Shown one piece after another: positions 45,731 through 53,854 of a stretch of 64,000 nt of DNA. Below the pieces are notes generated by a model. The model was not told the DNA's origin and did no database searches. It saw only the letters and a list, made by a program, of their open reading frames with translations. Position numbers and translations under genes: made by a program. How positions within the stretch are numbered: the stretch's first letter is position 1; each line of letters starts with the position of its first letter. The stretch covers positions 688,095-752,094 of the forward strand of contig NZ_MRST01000026.1 of NCBI RefSeq assembly GCF_001902145.1, given 5' to 3'. The stretch comes from Pseudomonas fluorescens (GTDB taxonomy: Bacteria; Pseudomonadota; Gammaproteobacteria; Pseudomonadales; Pseudomonadaceae).

Positions 45731-45831
45731 TGTAGGAGCGAGCTTGCTCGCGAAGAACGCATAGACGACGCGGGCTGCCTGACAGCACAGCGTTATCGTT
45801 GACGTTCTTCGCGAGCAAGCTCGCTCCTACA
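45731..45831. repeat. REPIN overlapping the kinB stop codon
   Basis: GTAGGAGCGAGCTTGCTCGCGA-type inverted pair. Its right end supplies CTA at 45827-45829, which is the TAG stop of kinB on the minus strand. Confidence 0.92.
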
Positions 45832-47614
45832 GGGGTAATGCCATATAGAACTGCGTACCCTGCCCTGGCCGTGAGTACACACCCATGCGGCCGCCGTGCA
45901 ATTGCACGATTTCCTTGCACAGTGCCAACCCCAGGCCCGCACCGCCTTTCTTGCGGCCCACCTGTACAAAGGGTTCGAAGATCCGCCCTTGCTGGCCGTA
46001 GGCAATGCCTTCGCCGTTATCCTCGACGCTGATAATCACCCGCTCGCCATGCCGCCGTGCCTGCAGACGAATCTGCCCGCCTTCGGCGGTGTGGCGCAGG
46101 GCATTGCCCAGCAGATTGTCGAGCACCCGCTCCAATTGCACTTGGTCGGCATACAGCCGTGGCAACTCAGGTTGAGCTTCTACCAGTAACTCAATGCGCT
46201 GGGCGTTCGCAGGCTCAGCAAACCGGGCCCGTGCGTGCTCCAGTAAGTCGGTGACATCGCACGTGCCCAGGGTGAGTTTTTGTAGGCCGTTCTGGTAGCG
46301 CGAGAAGTTGAGCAGGTCGTTGATCAACTGCATCAGGCGCTGCATTTCTTCATTGACCGTATCCAGCAGGTCCGCCTCGCGGGAGTCCGGTGGGAACTTG
46401 GCTCGCTCACGGAACAAGCCGAAGGCCATGTGCATGCCGGTAACCGGCGTGCGCAGCTCATGGGAGGCGCGCAACACGAACTCGCTGCGCACCCGTTCGA
46501 AGGCGCGCTGTTCAGTCACATCATGCAGCACCATCACGGCTCCGAGAATGTGCCCCTGTGTATGGCTGACCGGGGTCAGGCTGTAGGTCAGCAGGCGCAA
46601 CTCACCCTCGACTTCCACCTCCAGGTCATCCGGAGCCCGCTCCAGGTTGCCGCCGCGCAGCACCAGTTGCAGCTGTTCGTCCATTTCCGCGCGACCCATG
46701 GCTTCGCCAAGGCCTTGACCCAGCCGCTCTTCATCCCAGCCCAATTGGCGCTGCGCTACAGGGTTGAGGTGCTCCAGGCAGCCTTGGCGATCAATCATCA
46801 ACAGGCCATCATCGATACTGTCGAGCACCGCTTGCAGGCGCTGTTGGCCGGCCAGCAGCTCATCGATGTTAGTGGCCTGATGTTGACGCAATGCTTCGGC
46901 CATGATGCCGAAGCGGCGGGTCAGCAGGTTCATTTCCGCTGCGGAGGAGATCGGCAGGGTGACTTCGAAATCGCCCTGCCCGATCTTGTCGGCGGCCTTG
47001 GCCAGCGCCTCGATGGGGCCGCCGAAACGCCGGGCGATGCCATGGGCCGTGACGAAACCGATGATCAGCACCGCGAGCCCCACCAGCCCGAGCAGGCCGG
47101 CAATCAACAGCGCGCGCTCGCGGGATTTATGCTCGCTGGTACTGATATTTTCCAGCGCCCGCTTGTGATCGGCGATCAGGCCGTTGCGCAGTATGTTGAA
47201 GGTTTCGGTGAGCTTTTCCTTGCTGCCCGCAGGCGGTGATGCCTGTTGGGATTGGTCAAACGCCTTGAGCAGATTCTGGTAATCCGAGCGTGCCTGGCTG
47301 AAACCATGGTTTTTGCCGTCGACCTGCTCATGGGCGATGCCCTGGTCCAACAGATCGAAATAATGCTGCTTGGAGGCTTGCAGGGCGTCCGGGTCGGGAC
47401 GCTTCTCCAGCATCATGATCAACTGGTCGCCCAGGCTCTGACGCAACTTGAGCCCCAGGTCCAGGGTGATGAAATTACTGCGGATCAACGATTCCTGGGT
47501 CTTGGCCATTTGCATGACGCTGACCAAGCCCAGGATCAACCCCAGCAAAGCCACGGTGATCAACGCTGAGATGCTCAGGAATAACCGGGTGCGCAGTTTC
47601 ATCGCGAGCTTCAT
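45827..47614 (-). CDS. kinB: Sensor histidine kinase KinB
   Basis: 595 residues from [25 protein letters not shown] precedes the start. Two N-terminal membrane helices bracket a periplasmic domain (about 40-165). Then a HAMP region ([16 protein letters not shown]), a PAS domain (about 255-370), HisKA with ASHELRTP, and the ATPase boxes VEDNGEGI and [14 protein letters not shown]. It is the kinase partner of AlgB, which lies 10 bases upstream, in alginate and virulence control. The last codon abuts a REPIN. Confidence 0.95.
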   Translation of the reverse strand: MKLAMKLRTRLFLSISALITVALLGLILGLVSVMQMAKTQESLIRSNFITLDLGLKLRQSLGDQLIMMLEKRPDPDALQASKQHYFDLLDQGIAHEQVDGKNHGFSQARSDYQNLLKAFDQSQQASPPAGSKEKLTETFNILRNGLIADHKRALENISTSEHKSRERALLIAGLLGLVGLAVLIIGFVTAHGIARRFGGPIEALAKAADKIGQGDFEVTLPISSAAEMNLLTRRFGIMAEALRQHQATNIDELLAGQQRLQAVLDSIDDGLLMIDRQGCLEHLNPVAQRQLGWDEERLGQGLGEAMGRAEMDEQLQLVLRGGNLERAPDDLEVEVEGELRLLTYSLTPVSHTQGHILGAVMVLHDVTEQRAFERVRSEFVLRASHELRTPVTGMHMAFGLFRERAKFPPDSREADLLDTVNEEMQRLMQLINDLLNFSRYQNGLQKLTLGTCDVTDLLEHARARFAEPANAQRIELLVEAQPELPRLYADQVQLERVLDNLLGNALRHTAEGGQIRLQARRHGERVIISVEDNGEGIAYGQQGRIFEPFVQVGRKKGGAGLGLALCKEIVQLHGGRMGVYSRPGQGTQFYMALPL

Positions 47615-47624
47615 AAAGTCCTGT

Positions 47625-48971
47625 TCAAAGGTTGTACTGCTTGCGTTTGCGGTACAGCGTCGACGCATCGATGCCGAGTGTGCGGGCCGCCTGGTCCAGC
47701 GTGTCGCTGGTCGCAAGTACGGCGCCGATATGGGCCTTTTCCAGCTCGTCCAGGCTCAAAGCCGCCCCGATACGCGGTGCATTGTTGGCAGGTTGCTCGG
47801 CCATCCCCAGGTGGCTGATCTCCACCTTCTCCTGGGGGCAGATGATGCTGGCGCGTTCCACCACGTTTCGCAGTTCGCGGATGTTGCCAGGCCAGCGATA
47901 GTTGAGTAGCGCTTCGCGGGCATTATCACTGAAGCCGCGCGCAGGGCGTGCGTATTCCTTGACGAAACGGGCGAGAAAGCGGTCGGCCAGGGTCAGAATG
48001 TCTTCACTGCGTTCGCGCAACGGCGGCAAGTGCAAGGTGATGACATTCAGGCGGTAGAGCAAGTCTTCACGGAAACGGCCATCGCGCACCATGTCTTCCA
48101 GGTTCAGGTTGGTGGCTGCGAGGATGCGCACGTCGGCGCGGCGGGTAACCGGGTCGCCCACACGCTCATACTCTTTATCTTGAATAAATCGCAGCAACTT
48201 GGGTTGCAACGTGAGGGGGAAATCGCCGATCTCGTCGAGAAACAGCGTACCGCCGTCCGCCTGGTTCACTCGGCCCAAGGTGCTTTCACTGGCGCCTGTA
48301 AACGCACCGCGGCTGTGGCCGAACAGTTCGCTTTCCATCAGTTCGGCGGTCAGTGACGGGCAGTTGATGGTCACGCAGGACTTCTTCGAGCGTTTGCTCC
48401 AGCCGTGGATCGCCCGGGCCAGCTCACCTTTACCGGTGCCGGATTCGCCGAGAATCAAGATATTGGCGTCCGTCCCGGCCACCTGCCGCGCGGTTTCCAA
48501 CACCACCATCATTGCCGGGCTATGGGAGTCCAGGCCATCTTTGGGCTGGCGCACCTCGCCTTCCAGCGCTTCCAGGCGCGCAGAGAGCTGACGCACCTCC
48601 AGTTGCTTGGCCGTGGCCAGGCGCAGTTGGTCGGGGCTGCAAGGTTTGACCAGGTAGTCGGCGGCGCCAGCCTGGATGGCGTCCACGGCGGTATCCACGG
48701 CCGAATGAGCGGTCACAATCACCACGCGCATCCACGGTGCCTGCACACGCATCTGGGCCAGCACGTCCAGGCCATTGTCCTCGCCCAGGCGCAGGTCGAG
48801 GAAGCACAGGTCGAACACCTGACGCTGCATCAGGGCATCGGCCTGTGCGGCGCTGTTCGCAGTGGCGACGGTGTAGCCCTCATCTTCCAGGCAATAGCGG
48901 AAGGTGCGCAGGATCGCGGATTCGTCATCCACTAAAAGAATGCGGCCTTGAAGTTCCTTGGCTGAATCCAT
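47625..48971 (-). CDS. algB: NtrC-family response regulator AlgB
   Basis: 448 residues. Receiver domain with phospho-acceptor Asp59 (FLDLRLGED). AAA+ domain with Walker A GESGTGKGE, the sigma-54 contact loop GAFTGA (in GHSRGAFTGASE) and Walker B GGTLFLDEIG. A C-terminal Fis-type helix-turn-helix (ASTLYRKRKQYNL). It controls algD and related genes with KinB. Its AAA+ core retains the sigma-54 loop. The divergent gap carries a sigma-54 promoter at 49289. Confidence 0.96.
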   Translation of the reverse strand: MDSAKELQGRILLVDDESAILRTFRYCLEDEGYTVATANSAAQADALMQRQVFDLCFLDLRLGEDNGLDVLAQMRVQAPWMRVVIVTAHSAVDTAVDAIQAGAADYLVKPCSPDQLRLATAKQLEVRQLSARLEALEGEVRQPKDGLDSHSPAMMVVLETARQVAGTDANILILGESGTGKGELARAIHGWSKRSKKSCVTINCPSLTAELMESELFGHSRGAFTGASESTLGRVNQADGGTLFLDEIGDFPLTLQPKLLRFIQDKEYERVGDPVTRRADVRILAATNLNLEDMVRDGRFREDLLYRLNVITLHLPPLRERSEDILTLADRFLARFVKEYARPARGFSDNAREALLNYRWPGNIRELRNVVERASIICPQEKVEISHLGMAEQPANNAPRIGAALSLDELEKAHIGAVLATSDTLDQAARTLGIDASTLYRKRKQYNL

Positions 48972-49179
48972 CTGTCCCGCACCCCTTAACTATAAATGTG
49001 ATGGTGTTTAGTCCCGGAATAATCGGGCAAGTTGCATGGTTTATTCTGATTCATAAAAGGCTTCTTCGTGCAGCTATCTGTGCGCCTTCCTACAGACGAC
49101 GTCTGAGGGCATTTTCCTTCCTTTCATCCTTCGATCCTTCGATGTCTGCGCTGGGTGACTGGTTCCGACCACTGGCCAT

Positions 49180-49194
49180 CGTGCATTTCGCACG
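49180..49194. promoter_or_regulatory. Candidate enhancer dyad
   Basis: CGTGC-N5-GCACG, centred about 102 bases upstream of the sigma-54 -24 element, a typical enhancer-binding-protein distance. A second dyad, CAGACGACGTCTG, lies at 49093-49105. Confidence 0.35.
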
Positions 49195-49248
49195 GCCTGC
49201 AAGGAGGCATCGTGCAGGATGCTAGGCGACGAATCTATCGATCAAGTT

Positions 49249-49261
49249 TAACTATTTGATT
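49249..49261 (-). promoter_or_regulatory. Candidate IHF binding site
   Basis: Minus strand AATCAAATAGTTA fits the WATCAAnnnnTTR consensus exactly. It lies 28 bases upstream of the sigma-54 promoter, where IHF commonly bends DNA for an enhancer-binding protein. Confidence 0.55.
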
Positions 49262-49288
49262 TTATTGTGTTTTATTTTGCAATAAAGC

Positions 49289-49304
49289 TGGCATGCACTC
49301 TGCA
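49289..49304 (+). promoter_or_regulatory. Sigma-54 promoter
   Basis: TGGCATGCACTCTGCA matches TGGCACG-N4-TTGCA with the invariant GG (49290-49291) and GC (49302-49303) ten bases apart. It is 55 bases before the 49360 gene. Confidence 0.72.
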
Positions 49305-49359
49305 ACATCTCCCCCAAGAGCGTCATGAACGAATAATCAGAATGCGGGAGTAATGCAGC

Positions 49360-49644
49360 ATGACTCGCCAAAGCCTCAGCCAATTGCGTGTATCGCCGCT
49401 GCGCTTGCAGCAGGGCCTGTTCGCCAGCCTGGCCTTGATGGTCACGTTGATTGCCGGCCAGCAGTTGCAGCATTGGCAGGAGCGTGCGCAGCCAGCCCCG
49501 CAATTTGAACGTCCAGTCATGACTCAGACCCATTTCCGTTCCATTGGCAGCGCCAGCGCCGATGTGACTGCCCCGCAATTGAGCCTGGTAGATCAGGGTT
49601 CCACCCTGGACGAACTGCCGGCCCATGACCGTTGGGTGTTCTAG
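49360..49644 (+). CDS. Small membrane protein of unknown function (PA5482-like)
   Basis: 94 residues. One hydrophobic segment near residues 19-34 (LFASLALMVTLIAG) in a type II orientation, followed by an exported-looking polar tail. Not recognised as a named domain. First gene of a three-gene cluster with DUF1328 and Ivy genes, after a sigma-54 promoter. GGGAG lies about 10 bases before the ATG. Confidence 0.78.
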   Translation: MTRQSLSQLRVSPLRLQQGLFASLALMVTLIAGQQLQHWQERAQPAPQFERPVMTQTHFRSIGSASADVTAPQLSLVDQGSTLDELPAHDRWVF

Positions 49645-49721
49645 GCAAAAAACGTCGCTTGTGTTGAGCGGCTGCACGGCATCACCGCTGTTACCCCTAT
49701 AGAAGCATAAGGAGAATCACC

Positions 49722-49886
49722 ATGTTGAGTTGGGCAATCACATTTCTGATCATCGCCATTGTGGCTGCAGTCCTGGGCTTCGGTGGTATCGCTGGCACCG
49801 CCACCGGCATCGCCAAGATCCTGTTTGTGGTCTTCCTGGTGATGTTCATCGCTTCGTTCTTCTTTGGTCGCAAAGGCCGAGGTTGA
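49722..49886 (+). CDS. DUF1328 small membrane protein
   Basis: 54 residues ([20 protein letters not shown] to the FFGRKGRG end), two hydrophobic helices and a basic tail, the DUF1328 pattern seen in envelope-stress genes. AAGGAG precedes the ATG. The Ivy gene starts 2 bases after its stop. Overlaps in another frame the long open frame leading into Ivy. Confidence 0.88.
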   Translation: MLSWAITFLIIAIVAAVLGFGGIAGTATGIAKILFVVFLVMFIASFFFGRKGRG

Positions 49887-49888
49887 AT

Positions 49889-50356
49889 ATGGTCAGCCTG
49901 CCTTTTAAAGCCCTTGCTGCCGCCCTGCTGTTAGGCGGCAGCGGCCTGGCCTTGGCCGCCAACGACGGCCAATCCCGGGCTAACGAATTGCTCAGCGCGG
50001 ATCCGCAGTACCGTGAAACCTGGCAAGACGTGGTGAAGAAAGAGGAGCGCCTGCCCGAATGGGTGATGAACCTGTCGGGCACGGCCGAGCAAATGAATGC
50101 CGTTGAGGAAGATGGCGACAAGTACTTGGTCGGGCCGCTCTGCGAAACCGCTGACACCTGCCTGAACAAGCGCCTGATCGTCGCCTTCAGCCTCGACAAG
50201 GAAGATGCCTACGCCATGTTGGTGGAAGTCCCGGCTGGTTTACCAGCGGACAAGTCCCCGACACGGCACGCCGATTACCGTTTTCTCGGTAAGCCGGACG
50301 AGGGTATGCAAAAGCTGCTGATGGAGCAGCTCAAGAAAGATCCGAATTGGTACTAG
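49889..50356 (+). CDS. ivy: Ivy-family (inhibitor of vertebrate lysozyme) periplasmic protein
   Basis: 155 residues from ATG 49889 with a signal peptide (MVSLPFKALAAALLLGGSGL, then ALA). The fold is seen in YRETWQDVVKKEERLPEWVMN and the paired cysteines Cys85 and Cys91. Where E. coli Ivy has the inhibitory loop CKPHDC, this protein has CETADTC, with one extra residue and no histidine. Lysozyme inhibition by the canonical loop is therefore doubtful. Last gene of the sigma-54 cluster. Confidence 0.85.
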   Translation: MVSLPFKALAAALLLGGSGLALAANDGQSRANELLSADPQYRETWQDVVKKEERLPEWVMNLSGTAEQMNAVEEDGDKYLVGPLCETADTCLNKRLIVAFSLDKEDAYAMLVEVPAGLPADKSPTRHADYRFLGKPDEGMQKLLMEQLKKDPNWY

Positions 50357-50383
50357 GTTCCGTCTCACGGAGCCGGCGTCCAT

Positions 50384-50413
50384 AGAAGGAAGCCCTTGTG
50401 CTTCTTTCTGTTT
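50384..50413 (+). terminator. Possible terminator after ivy
   Basis: AGAAGGAAGC (50384-50393) pairs with GCTTCTTTCT (50400-50409, one G-T pair). The downstream T run is poor, so it may be a stabilising hairpin rather than a true terminator. Confidence 0.4.
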
Positions 50414-50457
50414 GCATCGCTCATTGAGTGATGCATGACCAGGGGGCCGGGTTGCTC

Positions 50458-50620
50458 TGATCGATCAGGATCGGCGTGACCTACGGGTACAGGGAGTACC
50501 TGCGCGAGGGCCGGGTCAGGCGAAAAGCTGCGACGCAAGTTCACAAGACCTCAAGCTTGCTGAACTTGCGGCGGGCTTATGACTCTCATGCCCGCACTTC
50601 ATGCCGCCCATAGCCGCAGT
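50458..50620 (+). other. Structured intergenic region upstream of gltP
   Basis: Contains the palindrome TGATCGATCA (50458-50467), a short hairpin GGTAC/GTACC near 50489, a perfect 10-bp stem CGCAAGTTCA/TGAACTTGCG (50534-50543 and 50561-50570), and directly after it GCGGGC/GCCCGC (50571-50576 and 50590-50595). No reading frame there looks coding. It may be a structured RNA or a long leader. The whole gap, 50357-51068, has no recognised plus-strand gene. Confidence 0.35.
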
Positions 50621-50853
50621 TTTGCTTTTTGCCTCTGGCTAACCATTACCGAGTATGTCGGCGTGACCATCTATCGAGAAATTTTCATCTGCGCTATAGG
50701 ATCTTTCCGACCCTAGGTGATGGATTTCTCAGACATTTCTGCCAGCCAATCCAAGTCGTCCAGTATCTCTGCGCGAGCCTGATTTGGCTGCTTAACGGCA
50801 TATTCACCCGCTCGAATGGCGGATACGAACTGACCGTTTGGACAAATATTTTC

Positions 50854-50878
50854 AAAAAAAGCCATGCCGATTCGGCAT
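50854..50878 (-). terminator. Rho-independent terminator on the minus strand
   Basis: Minus strand reads ATGCCG-AAT-CGGCAT then GGC and seven T. It lies 20 bases beyond the stop of the minus-strand frame at 50898, facing away from gltP. Confidence 0.65.
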
Positions 50879-50897
50879 AGGGTAGGCGTTTACGGCA

Positions 50898-51083
50898 TTA
50901 GACGTCGTTCCCTTGCATGGGAATAGTTGCGCCTTTTTTCGCCTGCCAGTAAGCCATTTCGGCCACGCTGCGGTGACCTTCCATGGAGGCAGATGCACAC
51001 ACGTTTTCGCTTTCGAGCGTTGCAGCTGGCGCATTTGCCGTAAGTCCACTTGAAGCAAGGGTAATGACATGAAGAAGGCAAAG
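50898..51083 (-). other. Minus-strand open frame resembling a small exported protein, no start codon
   Basis: Frame open from 51083 to TAA at 50898. It reads LCLLHVITLASSGLTANA (signal-like) followed by PAATLESENVC and MEGHRSVAEMAYWQAKKGAT. A terminator follows. No ATG, GTG or TTG is available before the signal-like part, because a TAG at 51084-51086 closes it inside the start of gltP. It may be a 5'-truncated gene remnant or a chance frame. Confidence 0.4.
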
Positions 51084-52400
51084 CTAAGCCTCGCCTGGCA
51101 GATCCTCATCGGTTTGGTACTGGGCATTGCAATCGGTGCAGTGCTCAACCATTTCAGTGCTGAAAAGGCCTGGTGGATCAGCAATGTGTTGCAGCCGGCG
51201 GGCGATATCTTTATCCGCCTGATCAAGATGATCGTGATCCCGATTGTGATTTCTTCGCTGATCGTCGGTATTGCCGGTGTCGGCGACGCGAAAAAGCTCG
51301 GTCGTATCGGCGTCAAAACCATCCTCTACTTCGAAATCGTCACCACCATCGCCATCGTGGTGGGCCTGTTGCTCGCCAACCTGTTCCACCCAGGGGCTGG
51401 CATCGACATGAGTACCCTGGGTACCGTCGATATCTCCAAGTACCAGGCGACTGCCGCCGAAGTGCAGCATGAACATGCGTTCATCGAGACCATCCTCAAC
51501 CTGATCCCCTCGAACATCTTCGCCGCTGTCGCCCGTGGCGAGATGCTGCCGATCATCTTCTTCTCGGTGTTGTTCGGCCTGGGCCTGTCGAGCCTCAAGC
51601 CTGAGCTGCGCGAGCCGCTGGTGACCATGTTCCAGGGCGTGTCCGAGAGCATGTTCAAAGTCACCCACATGATCATGAAGTACGCCCCTATCGGTGTATT
51701 TGCACTGATCGCGGTGACGGTCGCCAACTTCGGCTTCGCCTCGCTGCTGCCGCTGGCCAAGCTGGTGATCCTGGTTTACGTCGCGATCCTGTTCTTCGCC
51801 TTCGCAGTACTGGGTTTGATCGCACGCCTGTTTGGCTTCTCGATCCTCAAGCTGATCCGCATCTTCAAGGATGAGCTGGTACTGGCTTACTCCACCGCCA
51901 GCTCCGAAACCGTGCTGCCGCGTGTGATTGAAAAGATGGAAGCCTACGGCGCGCCGAAAGCGATCTGCAGCTTCGTGGTACCGACCGGTTATTCGTTCAA
52001 CCTCGACGGTTCGACGCTGTACCAGAGCATCGCGGCCATCTTCATTGCCCAGCTATATGGCATCGACCTGTCGATTGGCCAGCAACTGATGCTGGTACTG
52101 ACCCTGATGGTTACCTCCAAAGGTATCGCCGGCGTGCCGGGCGTGTCCTTCGTGGTGTTGTTGGCGACTCTGGGCAGCGTGGGCATCCCGCTGGAAGGCT
52201 TGGCGTTTATCGCCGGTGTCGACCGTGTGATGGACATGGCGCGTACCGCCCTGAACGTGATCGGCAACGCCTTGGCCGTACTGGTTATCTCCCGTTGGGA
52301 AGGCATGTACGACGACGCCAAGGGCGAGCGCTACTGGAATTCCCTGCCGCACTGGCGCAGCAAGCAAGCGCTGCCAGCCGGTGAGGCCACTCGCGGTTGA
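51069..52400 (+). CDS. gltP: Dicarboxylate/glutamate:cation symporter
   Basis: 443 residues, DAACS family. The signature spans SETVLPRVIEKMEAYGAPKAICSFVVPTG with SFNLDGST, and the second re-entrant loop region is VTSKGIAGVPGVSFVVLLATL. Imports glutamate, aspartate or C4-dicarboxylates with protons or sodium. The ATG has a modest AAGG upstream. A strong terminator follows. Confidence 0.93.
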   Translation: MKKAKLSLAWQILIGLVLGIAIGAVLNHFSAEKAWWISNVLQPAGDIFIRLIKMIVIPIVISSLIVGIAGVGDAKKLGRIGVKTILYFEIVTTIAIVVGLLLANLFHPGAGIDMSTLGTVDISKYQATAAEVQHEHAFIETILNLIPSNIFAAVARGEMLPIIFFSVLFGLGLSSLKPELREPLVTMFQGVSESMFKVTHMIMKYAPIGVFALIAVTVANFGFASLLPLAKLVILVYVAILFFAFAVLGLIARLFGFSILKLIRIFKDELVLAYSTASSETVLPRVIEKMEAYGAPKAICSFVVPTGYSFNLDGSTLYQSIAAIFIAQLYGIDLSIGQQLMLVLTLMVTSKGIAGVPGVSFVVLLATLGSVGIPLEGLAFIAGVDRVMDMARTALNVIGNALAVLVISRWEGMYDDAKGERYWNSLPHWRSKQALPAGEATRG

Positions 52401-52418
52401 TGGTGCGACTGCTCTGAC

Positions 52419-52446
52419 ACAAACCCCGGATAATTCCGGGGTTTGT
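52419..52446 (+). terminator. Rho-independent terminator after gltP
   Basis: ACAAACCCCGG (52419-52429) pairs with CCGGGGTTTGT (52436-52446), loop ATAATT, an 11-bp perfect stem with T-rich 3' side. Confidence 0.85.
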
Positions 52447-52498
52447 CGTTTCTGCCAGCCCCGCTATCATTCGCCCCATCTTTAGGGGGATTTAACTG

Positions 52499-53728
52499 AT
52501 GCTCAATGGCCTGTGGCTTGGCTTCTTTGTCGTGGCAATGGTGTCAGCGCTGACGCAATGGCTGGTGGGCGGTAACGCCGGGATCTTCGCGGCGATGGTC
52601 GAAAGCATTTTCGCCATGGCCAAATTGTCGGTGGAAGTCATGGTGCTGCTGTTCGGTACGCTGACGTTATGGCTGGGCTTTCTGAGGATTGCCGAAAAAG
52701 CCGGGATCGTCGATTGGCTGGCCAAGGCCCTCGGCCCGCTGTTTCGCCGCCTGATGCCGGAAGTGCCCGCCGGGCACCCCGCGATCGGTTTGATCACCCT
52801 CAACTTTGCCGCCAACGGCCTGGGCCTGGATAACGCCGCCACGCCCATCGGCCTTAAAGCCATGAAGGCGCTGCAAGAGCTCAACCCCATCCCCAATACG
52901 GCGACTAACGCTCAGATCCTGTTCCTGGTGCTCAACGCGTCCTCGCTGACGCTGTTGCCGGTGACCATTTTCATGTACCGCGCCCAGCAAGGCGCCGCGG
53001 ACCCGACGCTGGTGTTCCTGCCGATTCTGCTGGCCACCAGTGCGTCGACGCTGGTGGGCCTGCTGTCGGTGGCGGTGATACAGCGCCTGCGGTTGTGGGA
53101 CCCGGTGGTGCTGGCCTATCTGATCCCCGGCGCGCTGGTACTGGGCGGCTTCATGGCGCTGCTGGCGACCCTGTCCGCCACGGCGCTGGCGGGTTTGTCG
53201 TCGATCCTGGGCAACCTCACGCTGTTTGGCCTGATCATGCTGTTCCTGGTGATCGGCGCGTTGCGCAAGGTCAAGGTGTACGAGGCCTTTGTCGAAGGCG
53301 CCAAGGAAGGCTTCGACGTGGCCAAGAACCTGTTGCCCTATCTGGTGGCGATGCTGTGTGCGGTGGGCGTGTTGCGTGCCTCGGGCGCCTTGGAGTTCGG
53401 CCTGGAAGGGATTCGCCATGTGGTGGCCTGGACTGGCCTGGATACGCGCTTCGTCGACGCGCTGCCGACCGCGATGGTCAAGCCGTTCTCCGGCAGTGCG
53501 GCGCGGGCGATGCTGATCGAGACCATGCAGACCCAGGGTGTGGACAGCTTTGCGGCGTTGGTGGCGGCGACGATCCAGGGCAGTACGGAAACCACTTTCT
53601 ATGTGTTGGCGGTGTACTTTGGTTCGGTGGGTATCCAGCGGGCTCGGCACGCCGTGGGTTGTGCGTTGCTGGCGGAGTTTGCCGGTGTAGTGGCGGCTAT
53701 CTCCGTGTGCTACTGGTTCTTCGGTTAA
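52499..53728 (+). CDS. SpmA-SpmB fusion, nucleoside-recognition/Gate domain membrane protein
   Basis: 409 residues with many hydrophobic helices. Two Gate-type halves: the first around NFAANGLGLDNAATPIGLKA, the second around VKPFSGSAARAMLIETMQ and GSTETTFYVLAVYFGSVG. These are the SpmA and SpmB signatures fused in one chain, as in proteobacterial homologues. AGGGGGA precedes the ATG. Transport role is inferred; the substrate is unknown. Confidence 0.85.
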   Translation: MLNGLWLGFFVVAMVSALTQWLVGGNAGIFAAMVESIFAMAKLSVEVMVLLFGTLTLWLGFLRIAEKAGIVDWLAKALGPLFRRLMPEVPAGHPAIGLITLNFAANGLGLDNAATPIGLKAMKALQELNPIPNTATNAQILFLVLNASSLTLLPVTIFMYRAQQGAADPTLVFLPILLATSASTLVGLLSVAVIQRLRLWDPVVLAYLIPGALVLGGFMALLATLSATALAGLSSILGNLTLFGLIMLFLVIGALRKVKVYEAFVEGAKEGFDVAKNLLPYLVAMLCAVGVLRASGALEFGLEGIRHVVAWTGLDTRFVDALPTAMVKPFSGSAARAMLIETMQTQGVDSFAALVAATIQGSTETTFYVLAVYFGSVGIQRARHAVGCALLAEFAGVVAAISVCYWFFG

Positions 53729-53743
53729 GCATGAGCCGCACTC

Positions 53744-53843
53744 TGTAGGAGCGAGCTTGCTCGCGAAAAACGTCAACGATAACGCGGGGCTTCAGACTCC
53801 CCAAGGCGGTCTCAGGTTTTTCGCGAGCAAGCTCGCTCCTACA
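53744..53843. repeat. REPIN, GTAGGAGCGAGCTTGCTCGCGA type
   Basis: 100-bp inverted pair with the spacer AACGTCAACGATAACGCG shared with the copies at 16071, 34757 and 45731. It lies between the convergent SpmAB and MCE-operon genes. No further REP element is seen from here to the end of the window. Confidence 0.92.
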
Positions 53844-53854
53844 GGGCGGCGGAA

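Noticed and set aside
48972-49250. Possible small genes in the algB upstream gap
   Set aside because: Only short frames without ribosome binding sites; the region is better explained as regulatory DNA.
50629-50880. 83-codon plus-strand frame upstream of gltP
   Set aside because: No ribosome binding site, no domain, and it runs through the minus-strand terminator; codon use looks non-coding.
2425-53843. CRISPR array
   Set aside because: The repeated sequences are scattered palindromic REPINs in inverted pairs, not regularly spaced direct repeats, and no cas gene is present.
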